Source: an uncultured Desulfurobacterium sp.
Lineage (GTDB): Bacteria; Aquificota; Aquificia; Desulfurobacteriales; Desulfurobacteriaceae
Direction: 5' to 3'
DNA: 11,306 bases
Assembly (NCBI GenBank): GCA_913055135.1
Contig: CAJXJV010000025.1
Location: 1-11,306, forward strand
Part shown: piece after piece, positions 1 to 6,077 of the stretch
How the letters are laid out: the number at the start of each line of letters is the position of its first letter
Position numbering within the stretch: the first letter of the stretch is position 1
The notes under the pieces: generated by a model
What the model saw: only the letters and a program-made list of their open reading frames with translations
Database searches by the model: none
Told to the model about the DNA's origin: nothing
Translations under genes and position numbers: made by a program

Positions 1-98
1 ATATCGAAAAGATAATTGATAGTTCTATTTTCCCTAATGAAATCTGTTAGTCTTTCAAAAACTTGAAATTTTATATCCTTATCTTGGCTTGCCTTCAT
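1..98 (-). CDS. N-terminal fragment of an unrecognised protein (runs off the left edge)
   Basis: On the minus strand an ATG at 98-96 opens a frame that stays open to the window edge (32 codons). It begins MKASQDKDIKFQVFERLTDF and continues with charged, helix-like sequence ending near NYLFD. A GGAG sequence lies about 10 nt upstream, inside the end of fabK. The frame overlaps the 3' end of fabK by 20 nt in another frame, which fits the tightly packed style of this operon and suggests translational coupling. There is no signal peptide or obvious membrane segment in the visible part. I do not recognise the family from 32 residues and assign no function. The start is fairly well supported by the ribosome-binding sequence and the unbroken frame, but a real gene can only be confirmed with sequence beyond position 1. 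Confidence 0.55.
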   Translation of the reverse strand, partial: MKASQDKDIKFQVFERLTDFIRENRTINYLFD

Positions 99-1053
99 CG
101 TGTTTGTTCTCCAGAAATTTCTGACACAAACTCCTTAATACCTTCCCAGCTCCTTCCATAATATCTTTGATAATCTCTTCAGCCGTCTCTTCTTTATTTA
201 CGTAACCAACAACCTGACCAGCCATTACAGAACCCCACTCAACGTCTCCCTGCTCTGCTGCAAGTCTTAGACGGCCTCTTCCAAGTTCCTCTAACTCTTC
301 CTTTGGAGCTCCAGAAAACTCGAGTTCTGCAAACTTCCTCGTAAGCTTGTTTTCAATAAGTCTAACCGGATGACCCGTTGTAATTCCGGTAACAGTTACC
401 TGATTGAACCTCGCCTTCAGGATTTTTTCCTTATACTTAGGATGAACATTACACTCTTTTGCAGCTAAGAACCTTGTTCCGACCTGAATCCCTTCAGCTC
501 CGAGGACAAATGCTGCAGCAGCCTGCTCGCCAAGGGCAATTCCACCGGCAGCAATAACTGGAATGTTTACAGCTCTGACGATTGAAGGTATCAGAACCAT
601 AGTTGTAAGTTTTCCTATGTGCCCTCCTGCTTCCATTCCCTCGGCAATTACTGCATCACAACCATTCCTCTCCATTCTCTTCGCAAGGGCATCACTTGCA
701 ACAACAGGAATAACTTTTATTCCCTTTTCTTTAAAAGCTGGAATGTACTTCCCGGGATTTCCAGCACCCGTTGTAACTACAGACACTCCTTCTTCCAGAC
801 AGACCTCTATAATCTCTTCAGCGTTTGGCATCATAAGCATTATGTTAACACCAAATGGCTTGTCTGTTAGTTCTTTACATTTCCTTATTTCCTTTCTCAG
901 CTCATCAGCACTTCTGTTTCCCCCTGCAATTATTCCAAGACCTCCCGCATTTGAAACAGCAGCAGCAAGCTCTGCATCGGCTATCCATGCCATTCCACCC
1001 TGAAGTATCGGATATTCAATTCCAAGTATTTCACAAATTCTTGTTTTAATCAT
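79..1053 (-). CDS. fabK: Enoyl-[acyl-carrier-protein] reductase II (FMN-dependent)
   Basis: FabK is a cytoplasmic flavoenzyme that reduces trans-2-enoyl-ACP to acyl-ACP with NAD(P)H, the last step of each fatty-acid elongation cycle. It replaces the short-chain dehydrogenase FabI in some bacteria. The 324-residue protein has the 2-nitropropane-dioxygenase/FabK TIM-barrel fold. PILQGGMAW is near residues 15-23. The family motif EGMEAGGHIG is at 138-147, with the expected catalytic His at 145. Flavin-phosphate-binding glycine motifs VIAAGG (166-171) and GAEGIQVGTRF (185-195) follow. The length matches known FabK proteins. The ATG is preceded by a strong GGGGAGGA at 1061-1068 with 7-nt spacing. 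Location directly after fabH and plsX favours FabK over the related nitronate monooxygenases, which share the fold and are the main alternative. Confidence 0.9.
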   Translation of the reverse strand: MIKTRICEILGIEYPILQGGMAWIADAELAAAVSNAGGLGIIAGGNRSADELRKEIRKCKELTDKPFGVNIMLMMPNAEEIIEVCLEEGVSVVTTGAGNPGKYIPAFKEKGIKVIPVVASDALAKRMERNGCDAVIAEGMEAGGHIGKLTTMVLIPSIVRAVNIPVIAAGGIALGEQAAAAFVLGAEGIQVGTRFLAAKECNVHPKYKEKILKARFNQVTVTGITTGHPVRLIENKLTRKFAELEFSGAPKEELEELGRGRLRLAAEQGDVEWGSVMAGQVVGYVNKEETAEEIIKDIMEGAGKVLRSLCQKFLENKHDEGKPR

Positions 1054-1080
1054 CAGTTAGTCCTCCCCTCTGCGAACTTT

Positions 1081-2022
1081 TCAAATCCTCAAAATACACG
1101 AACCCCAAGTAAACCCTCCACCAAAGGCAACTAAAAGTACAAGATCCCCTTTTTTCAGTCTGCCCTCTTTTATAGCTTCGTCCAGAGCTATCGGAATAGA
1201 AGCAGCACTTGTATTTCCATATCTATCAAGATTGATAAAGATCTTTTCTTCGCTAATTCCAAGCCTTTCTGCTACAGCATTTATTATCCTGACATTTGCC
1301 TGATGAGGAATGAGAAGTTTGACTTCTTCTGCAAGAATACCCGATTTATCCAACACCCGCTTTGCAGATTCAACCATTGTTCTGACTGCCACTTTAAAAA
1401 CTTCATTTCCCTTCATTCTTACATAAAAAGGATACTCCTCATTTGAACCAACAGACGGAACATAGAGAAGGTCTCCATAAGAACCATCTGCTCCCAGGTC
1501 AAAACCTAAAATACCTTCATTATCTTCCTTTTTCAGCAAAACAGCACCAGCACCGTCGCCAAACAGAATACACGTGGTTCTATCTTTCCAGTTCATTATC
1601 TTTGAAAATCTTTCAGCTCCGATAACAAGGGCTTTGTCAATTTCTTTCGTTCTCATTATGGAATCTGCAACGTAAAGAGCGTAAATGAAACCTGTGCATG
1701 CAGCGGATATATCAAAAGCAATAGCCCTTTTATTTTCTATCTTTGCCTGAACCTTGCAGGCTGTTGATGGGAAAAACGCATCAGGTGTTGCTGTAGCAAC
1801 GACTATGAGATCTACCTCCTGGGGATCCCTCCCCTCAAGGGCTCTTACAGCCGCTTCTGTTGCAAGGTCTGAGGTTGTTTCTCCTTCGCTTATTCGCCTC
1901 TCTCTTATCCCTGTTCTTGCTGTTATCCATTCATCAGAGGTTTCTACCATCTTTTCAAGATCAAAGTTTGTAAGAACCCTATCCGGCAGAAAAGAACCTG
2001 TTGAAACAATCTTAATTCCCAT
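1081..2022 (-). CDS. fabH: 3-oxoacyl-[acyl-carrier-protein] synthase III (KASIII)
   Basis: FabH starts type II fatty acid synthesis by condensing an acyl-CoA primer, usually acetyl-CoA, with malonyl-ACP in the cytoplasm. The 313-residue protein shows the full thiolase-fold active site. The nucleophilic Cys109 lies in ISAACTGF, His240 in LIPHQAN and Asn270 in RYGNTSAAS. It also has the N-terminal EWITARTGIRERR (31-43) that is typical of FabH, and a C-terminal GGGFTWGS. Length is normal for the family. The ATG overlaps the last 11 nt of plsX and has a GGGAAG-type ribosome site within plsX, so plsX and fabH are probably translationally coupled. fabK follows after a 27-nt gap. I see no acpP or fabD in the window, so those genes lie elsewhere. 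Confidence 0.95.
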   Translation of the reverse strand: MGIKIVSTGSFLPDRVLTNFDLEKMVETSDEWITARTGIRERRISEGETTSDLATEAAVRALEGRDPQEVDLIVVATATPDAFFPSTACKVQAKIENKRAIAFDISAACTGFIYALYVADSIMRTKEIDKALVIGAERFSKIMNWKDRTTCILFGDGAGAVLLKKEDNEGILGFDLGADGSYGDLLYVPSVGSNEEYPFYVRMKGNEVFKVAVRTMVESAKRVLDKSGILAEEVKLLIPHQANVRIINAVAERLGISEEKIFINLDRYGNTSAASIPIALDEAIKEGRLKKGDLVLLVAFGGGFTWGSCILRI

Positions 2023-3025
2023 TTATCTTCCCGTACTTCCCGATGTTTTCTTCAATGTGCTCATTCAGATGAGATTCAGCAAACTGTGAAGCCACTTTTA
2101 TGGCATTCTTAATTGCTTTTGCACTTGAACTTCCGTGAGAAATTATAACAGGCGCTCTTACACCTAAAAGTGGAGCTCCACCCCACTCTTCATAATCTAT
2201 TCTCTTTTTAAAACTTCTTATGGCTGGTTTCAGAGTAATCGCTCCAATTCTTGAAACAAAGTGACTTTCTATCTCCTCTTTTAAAATCTTTGCAAGGATA
2301 TTGGCAAGACTTTCGCTGAGCTTGAGAGCAACGTTTCCAACAAAGCCATCGCAGACGATAACATCAAACTTTCCAGAGTATATGTCCCTACCTTCTGCAT
2401 TTCCAACAAAGTTCAGCCCTTTTTCCTTAGCAGCCTTCAAAAGCTGATAGGTCTCTTTCGTCAACTCGTTCCCCTTCCTCTCTTCTTCCCCAATGTTGAG
2501 AAGACCAACCTTGGGATTCTCTTCTTTTAAAACATACTTTGCGTAAGCCTCTCCCATAATCGCAAACTGGAGAAGGTGAATTGGTTTACAGTCAACGTTT
2601 GCACCAACGTCAAGAAGGAAAGTTTTACTTTTAAGGTTTGGAAGAATTGCGGATATGGCAGGTCTTTCAACACCTTCCAATCTACCGAGGGTAAAAAGAG
2701 AAATTGCCATTACAGCGCCGGTATTTCCGGCACTTACAAAAGCATCTGCCAATCCTTCCTTTAAAAGTCTTGTGCCAATATGAATGGAGGAGTTTCTCTT
2801 CTTCAGAGCTCTGGATGGCTGTTCATCCATTGAAACCGATTCATCGGCATGTACTACTTCAATCCTTTCAGCCGGGAAAGAGTACTTTGAAAGCTCCTCT
2901 TTTATTCTGGACTCATCACCAACCAGAATAATGTTAATTCCATAATCTTTTGCAGCCTGAAGTGCACCCATGACTGGAACATGGGGGGCATGGTCTCCCC
3001 CCATAGCATCCAGAACCACTTTCAT
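2012..3025 (-). CDS. plsX: Phosphate acyltransferase PlsX (acyl-ACP:phosphate transacylase)
   Basis: PlsX converts acyl-ACP plus phosphate to acyl-phosphate, the acyl donor for the glycerol-3-phosphate acyltransferase PlsY. It thus links fatty acid synthesis to phospholipid synthesis at the inner face of the membrane. The 337-residue protein carries the family blocks in order: DAMGGDHAP (6-14), SAGNTGA (98-104), DVGAN (139-143), NIGEE (177-181), DGFVGNV (226-232), YEEWGGAPLLG (278-288) and a C-terminal HGSS (297-300). Length is normal. The ATG lies immediately after the stop codon of rpmF with no spacer, and a GAGG sequence in the end of rpmF can serve as its ribosome site. The order yceD-rpmF-plsX-fabH is conserved across many bacteria and supports the call. 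Downstream, fabH overlaps the 3' end by 11 nt. Confidence 0.96.
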   Translation of the reverse strand: MKVVLDAMGGDHAPHVPVMGALQAAKDYGINIILVGDESRIKEELSKYSFPAERIEVVHADESVSMDEQPSRALKKRNSSIHIGTRLLKEGLADAFVSAGNTGAVMAISLFTLGRLEGVERPAISAILPNLKSKTFLLDVGANVDCKPIHLLQFAIMGEAYAKYVLKEENPKVGLLNIGEEERKGNELTKETYQLLKAAKEKGLNFVGNAEGRDIYSGKFDVIVCDGFVGNVALKLSESLANILAKILKEEIESHFVSRIGAITLKPAIRSFKKRIDYEEWGGAPLLGVRAPVIISHGSSSAKAIKNAIKVASQFAESHLNEHIEENIGKYGKINGN

Positions 3026-3205
3026 TTATTCTTCTACCTCAAGTACAGTCTCTCCTTTGTAGTACCCACAATACTTACAAACTCTGTGAGGAAGCTTAGG
3101 GTTCAAGCAGTTTGGACATACAGAGATAGCTGGGTTCTTGGCTTTCCAGTGAGTTCTTCTCTTGTCTCTCCTTGTCCTTGAAACTTTCCTCTTTGGAACT
3201 GCCAT
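3026..3205 (-). CDS. rpmF: Large-subunit ribosomal protein bL32
   Basis: This is a 59-residue ribosomal protein of the large subunit. It begins [20 protein letters not shown], the standard bL32 N-terminus, rich in Arg and Lys for rRNA binding. Two CxxC pairs follow, C30-x2-C33 (CPNC) and C43-x2-C46 (CKYC). They form the zinc ribbon of the zinc-binding type of bL32, as opposed to cysteine-free versions. PKLPHRVC between them and YYKG after them are also typical. The start is fixed by AAGGAG a few bases upstream (minus-strand GAAAAGGAGAAGTGAG before the ATG) and by the universal MAVPK. It lies 1 nt after the stop of the DUF177 gene and directly abuts plsX, so the three genes are surely one transcript. 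Confidence 0.97.
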   Translation of the reverse strand: MAVPKRKVSRTRRDKRRTHWKAKNPAISVCPNCLNPKLPHRVCKYCGYYKGETVLEVEE

Positions 3206-3206
3206 C

Positions 3207-3728
3207 TCACTTCTCCTTTTCTTTAAGTTTATCTCTAAGTGCTTTTAACTTTTCCCAGCGTTTATCTGTCTCTTTTTCCATAACCTTTTCCTCTTCTTCG
3301 ACAGAAAACTCCGGTACCTCACACAGTTCGTCACACAGAGGCTTTATCGGAATACTGAGAAGTATCTGTTCACTTACCACTTCTGCAAGGTCAAGGACAT
3401 CTTTGTCAGAAAATTTTATATCAAGATCGGCAGCTTTTATCTCACCACCGGATATTTCTGAGGTCGGCATCAACTGGTAATAAAAGCTTTTCTTTATCTT
3501 CTCTTTGAACTTCTTATTGCATCTACTACAGATGAGCTCAACTTCACCCTCTATCCTGCCATAGATATCATATCCCACTGGCTTCCTGTAAACCTCTATG
3601 TGAAGCTTAAATGGAGTAGAAGACACTACTTCCTCTTCCGGAAGCTCCAGGATAGATGGCTGAATCTCCGTATCAACTTTTATAGGCTCTCTCTGCGTAA
3701 CTTCGTTAAGGTTGATTCTCCTCTTCAT
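3207..3728 (-). CDS. yceD: DUF177/YceD family protein (23S rRNA accumulation protein type)
   Basis: YceD/DUF177 proteins are encoded just before rpmF in most bacteria and have been linked to 23S rRNA accumulation; the biochemical role is poorly defined. The 173-residue product has the family's central CSRC (C67, C70), a later CDELC (C132, C136), [22 protein letters not shown] between them, and a charged tail. Many relatives carry a further GLCPxCG-like cysteine pair after the second site; here the sequence runs into an acidic stretch instead, so any metal site would use only these four cysteines. The start at 3728-3726 is preferred. AGGTG at 3733-3737 is 4 nt from it but only 1 nt from the adjacent in-frame ATG at 3731. 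A longer frame reaching 3797 has a non-family N-terminus and would run across the putative promoter. First gene of the minus-strand operon. Confidence 0.88.
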   Translation of the reverse strand: MKRRINLNEVTQREPIKVDTEIQPSILELPEEEVVSSTPFKLHIEVYRKPVGYDIYGRIEGEVELICSRCNKKFKEKIKKSFYYQLMPTSEISGGEIKAADLDIKFSDKDVLDLAEVVSEQILLSIPIKPLCDELCEVPEFSVEEEEKVMEKETDKRWEKLKALRDKLKEKEK

Positions 3729-3768
3729 CATACACCTGTGATAAGATTGATCCAAAATTTGTTTGGTA

Positions 3769-3820
3769 AAGTTATGCAGAGAATCTTCACTTTGCAAATT
3801 GTCGGGAGTGCTAATAAGTT
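3769..3820. promoter_or_regulatory. Putative divergent sigma70-type promoters sharing a palindromic -35 (TTGCAA)
   Basis: The 123-bp gap between yceD (minus) and the exported chaperone gene (plus) must hold promoters for both. TTGCAA at 3792-3797 is its own reverse complement, within the 8-bp palindrome TTTGCAAA at 3791-3798, so it can be read as a -35 (4 of 6 consensus bases) on either strand. Exactly 17 nt away on the plus strand is TAAGTT (3815-3820), and exactly 17 nt away on the minus strand is TAACTT (3769-3774). Each matches only 3 of 6 consensus -10 bases. The symmetry is seen in the sequence; promoter function is inferred and weak. A GAGTGCTAA at 3806-3814 lies inside the plus-strand spacer. 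Confidence 0.35.
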
Positions 3821-3851
3821 TATGCTCAAACCTAAAACTCTGGAGGATTTT

Positions 3852-4400
3852 ATGAAGAAAACTCTTTTGACTCTATCAATTGTGGCAGTTACATTTACTT
3901 GCGCCAGTGCAGCAGATAAGGTTCTGGCAAGGGTAAACAGAAAGTCAATCACTGAATCCCAGCTGGAAGAGGTTTTAAACAGATTACCAGCAAACTACAA
4001 CTCTGTCAAGAACAACCCTCAGTTCAGGAAACAGATATTGAACACACTCATAAATCAGGAGATCCTCTATCAGGAGGCTAAAAAAGAGAATATAGAAAAG
4101 GATAAAAAAGTTCAGGAACAGATTGAAGAAGCGAAAAAACAAATAGTTATCAATGCTCTTCTTGAAAAACATCTGAAAATAAATGATGTAAAAGTTTCAG
4201 ATGAAGAAGCAAAAGCCTTTTACGAAAAGAACAAAGCTCAATTTACAGACGCAAACGGTAAGCAGGTTCCATTTGATACTGTGAAACCGTTTATAGTTCA
4301 GACCTTGGAACAACAGAAGAAGAGAGAAGCCTTTATGATGGCTTTCAACAAATACATAGATGAACTCAAGAAGAAAAATAAAGTAGAAATAGTAAAATAA
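3852..4400 (+). CDS. Exported SurA N-terminal-domain chaperone-like protein without a PPIase domain
   Basis: The 182-residue product starts with a signal peptide: MKKT, hydrophobic core LLTLSIVAVTF, and a likely signal peptidase I site after CASA (residue 20). The Cys17 context lacks a lipobox, so it should be a soluble periplasmic protein. The mature part matches the helical SurA/PpiC N-terminal domain: VLARVNRKSITESQLEEVL, LINQEILYQEAKKE, VSDEEAKAFYEKNKAQF. It then passes straight to the C-terminal helix, PFDTVKPFIVQTLEQQKKREA. The parvulin domain usually inserted between these halves is missing. By family knowledge the helical module alone binds unfolded outer-membrane proteins, so a holdase role is inferred. 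The start is fixed by TGGAGGATTTT just before the ATG. A longer upstream frame would have no signal peptide. It lies 42 nt before the next SurA-like gene. Confidence 0.8.
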   Translation: MKKTLLTLSIVAVTFTCASAADKVLARVNRKSITESQLEEVLNRLPANYNSVKNNPQFRKQILNTLINQEILYQEAKKENIEKDKKVQEQIEEAKKQIVINALLEKHLKINDVKVSDEEAKAFYEKNKAQFTDANGKQVPFDTVKPFIVQTLEQQKKREAFMMAFNKYIDELKKKNKVEIVK

Positions 4401-4432
4401 GGCAAATTAGAGGTCTTCTCACTATATATTGT

Positions 4433-4439
4433 GGAGGAG
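4433..4439 (+). promoter_or_regulatory. Ribosome-binding site fixing the start of the second SurA-like gene
   Basis: GGAGGAG lies 3 nt before the ATG at 4443. An in-frame GTG at 4431 would place this Shine-Dalgarno sequence inside the coding region and add MEEQ ahead of the signal peptide, so ATG 4443 is preferred. Confidence 0.75.
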
Positions 4440-4442
4440 CAG

Positions 4443-5294
4443 ATGAAGAGGCTTCTTACCCTTATTCTGATGCTAATTTCCTTTTCCGCTTCATCTTATG
4501 GAAAGGTGATTGATTATATTGTTGCAGTGGTCAACGGTCAGCCAATCCTTTACAGCGAGCTCTTAGAGTATGCAAGGAACAGTAGAATGCGAGACTTGAG
4601 GGTTGCCAGAGACTCTCTTATAGAGAAGAAAATACTTCTTACAGAGGCTGAAGCTGAAGGTCTAACTGTTTCAGATGAGGCAATAAAGAACGCTCTTGAA
4701 AACTTTATAAAAAACAGCGGTTTCAGGTCAAGAGAGGAATTTGAAAAAGCTCTTGAAAAAGAAGGTCTAACCATCGATGATGTGAAGAAGAAGCTAAAGG
4801 AACAACTTCTTGTTGCAAAGCTCATAGGAAGAAACGTTAAGTCTAAGATTCACGTTACAGATATTGAAATCGAAAAAGTCTGCAGAGAAAGACAGAGCAA
4901 ACCCATCAGAGAGGTTTACTACATATTTGTTAAGGACAGGGCAAAAGCAGATAAGGTTATGGAACTCCTCAATTCCGGCGTTCCTTTTGAGAAAGTTGCA
5001 AAAGAATACTCCGAGGACAGAGCAACTGCCGAGAAAGGCGGTTATATTGGAAAAGTGACAAAGGGAGCTCTTATAAAGCCACTTGATATAGCAGTCTGGG
5101 CAGCAAATCCTGGAAGTTACAAATTAGTTCAGGGAAAGAACGGTTACTACATCGTCTATGTGAAAAGTGAGAGGGTTGAAGGGTGTAACAGGAATAGAAT
5201 AAGGGAAGAGCTCTACACTCAGAAATTCCAGAAAGCTCTTAAAGAGTATGTGGATTCATTAAAAGCGAAAGCAAGTGTAAAAGTTTATTTCTAA
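4443..5294 (+). CDS. SurA-like periplasmic chaperone with a degenerate parvulin domain
   Basis: The 283-residue product has a signal peptide (MKRLLTLILMLISFSASSYG), then the SurA helical chaperone region: IDYIVAVVNGQPILYSELL, LIEKKILLTEAEAEGL. A single parvulin domain spans about 157-244, with YSEDRATAEKGGYIGKV typical of the family. A C-terminal helix closes the fold. By family knowledge SurA assists outer-membrane protein folding in the periplasm. Two His residues normally line the parvulin active site, in SHILVK-like and GYHIIKV-like motifs. Here these read YYIFVK (159-164) and NGYYIVYV (233-240), with Tyr in place of His, so isomerase activity may be weak or lost. Cys147 and Cys248 flank the domain and could form a disulfide; this is inference. 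The gene follows the related PPIase-less gene and is closed by the terminator at 5317. Confidence 0.83.
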   Translation: MKRLLTLILMLISFSASSYGKVIDYIVAVVNGQPILYSELLEYARNSRMRDLRVARDSLIEKKILLTEAEAEGLTVSDEAIKNALENFIKNSGFRSREEFEKALEKEGLTIDDVKKKLKEQLLVAKLIGRNVKSKIHVTDIEIEKVCRERQSKPIREVYYIFVKDRAKADKVMELLNSGVPFEKVAKEYSEDRATAEKGGYIGKVTKGALIKPLDIAVWAANPGSYKLVQGKNGYYIVYVKSERVEGCNRNRIREELYTQKFQKALKEYVDSLKAKASVKVYF

Positions 5295-5316
5295 GATTTT
5301 CAACTTTTAACTGATG

Positions 5317-5343
5317 GGGTGCTGTGGGCACCCTTTATTTTTG
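5317..5343 (+). terminator. Rho-independent terminator after the SurA-like pair
   Basis: GGGTGC (5317-5322) pairs perfectly with GCACCC (5328-5333) around a 5-nt loop, followed by the T-rich tract TTTATTTTT. It starts 22 nt after the stop codon of the second SurA-like gene. It separates this transcript from the metV operon, which therefore needs its own promoter between about 5343 and 5410. Confidence 0.88.
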
Positions 5344-5409
5344 TCACAAAGCAGTAACTTCTTTCCGATTGGTAAACTGCATAAATTCTAAACTTCAGAA
5401 CTTTGGATC

Positions 5410-5414
5410 AGGGG
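5410..5414 (+). promoter_or_regulatory. Ribosome-binding site for a TTG start (metV)
   Basis: AGGGG lies 6 nt before TTG at 5421. An in-frame TAA at 5415-5417 closes the frame upstream, and there is no in-frame ATG or GTG nearby, so TTG at 5421 is the start supported by the sequence. Confidence 0.75.
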
Positions 5415-5420
5415 TAAAAA

Positions 5421-6077
5421 TTGGTCGTAGTAAAACTAAAACCTTTTGAAGAGATATTAAAAGCTTTAGAAGGTTTCAAAAAGGTATTTATCTTTGGCTG
5501 TGAACTTGGCTCTGGAAGGTGTAAAAACGGTGGGCTGCGGGAAGCAGTAGAGCTTGGAGAAAAGTTGAAAGAGAAAGGTTTTGAAATAGTAGGAATCAAA
5601 AGTCCTGGAGGAACATGTATTTTAGAAAGGATTTCGTTCCCCGGAAGGGAGCTTTTAAAAGAAGCAGAAAAGAATTCAGAAGTAATTATCTCATTAGCCT
5701 GTGGAGCTGGAACACAGCTTATTGCTGAAAATGTTGATATACCTGTTTTGACGGGGGTTACCACCCTCTTCATAGGTGCAGAGAGAGAAGGGAAATACTT
5801 TAACGAATACTGTATCGCCTGTGGAGACTGTATCATATCTGAAACTGGTGGAATATGCCCTATAGCAAGGTGTCCAAAGTCTCTCACCAACGGTCCGTGT
5901 GGCGGTGCTATAGATGGAAAGTGTGAAGTTGATCCATCGATTCCCTGTATCTGGTATCTAATTGCAGATAGAATGGAGAAAATTGGAACACTGAGAAAGC
6001 TTAAAATTAGAGCTCCTTTTAAGGATTACTCAAAGTCTGTCTATCCAAGGAGTTTAATTCTGGAGGAAGAAGCTTGA
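5421..6077 (+). CDS. metV: MetV-type zinc/iron-sulfur partner of methylenetetrahydrofolate reductase
   Basis: The 218-residue protein belongs to the family annotated as methylenetetrahydrofolate reductase C-terminal/MetV. In acetogens, MetV partners MetF in reducing methylene-H4folate to methyl-H4folate. Visible are FIFGCELGSGRC (24-34) and a second half dense in cysteines: C131, C134, C137, C146, C151, C160, C168 and C176. Recognisable blocks there are YCIACGDC, CPIARCPKS, NGPCGG and PCIWYL. Twelve cysteines in all fit binding of Fe-S clusters and/or zinc, though the ligand assignment is inference. Translation starts at TTG 5421, decided by an in-frame stop at 5415 and AGGGG upstream. It overlaps metF by 4 nt, which supports a stable MetVF complex. 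First gene of the seven-gene operon. Its function could be methionine supply or a carbon-fixing methyl branch. Confidence 0.85.
   Translation: MVVVKLKPFEEILKALEGFKKVFIFGCELGSGRCKNGGLREAVELGEKLKEKGFEIVGIKSPGGTCILERISFPGRELLKEAEKNSEVIISLACGAGTQLIAENVDIPVLTGVTTLFIGAEREGKYFNEYCIACGDCIISETGGICPIARCPKSLTNGPCGGAIDGKCEVDPSIPCIWYLIADRMEKIGTLRKLKIRAPFKDYSKSVYPRSLILEEEA

Noticed and set aside
563..1003. Plus-strand frame of 146 codons opposite fabK
   Set aside because: It is a shadow of fabK, rich in Ser/Pro/Ile from reversed codons, with no ribosome site and no recognisable motif.
3729..3797. Extended N-terminus of the DUF177 protein (start at 3797)
   Set aside because: The extra 23 residues do not resemble the family, cross the likely promoter, and the AGGTG ribosome site points to ATG 3728.
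3780..3814. Complete CIRCE/HrcA operator
   Set aside because: Only the GAGTGCTAA arm is present; no TTAGCACTC lies 9 nt upstream.
3600..3851. Longer plus-strand frame upstream of the first SurA-like gene
   Set aside because: It runs antisense through yceD, would remove the signal peptide from the N-terminus, and a strong GGAGG precedes ATG 3852.
5341..5391. Promoter for the metV operon (TTGTCA at 5341-5346 or TTGGTA at 5369-5374)
   Set aside because: A promoter must lie here because a terminator precedes it, but TTGTCA overlaps the terminator tail and its -10 at 17 nt is poor, and TTGGTA has a TAAACT only 14 nt away. Neither is good enough to call.
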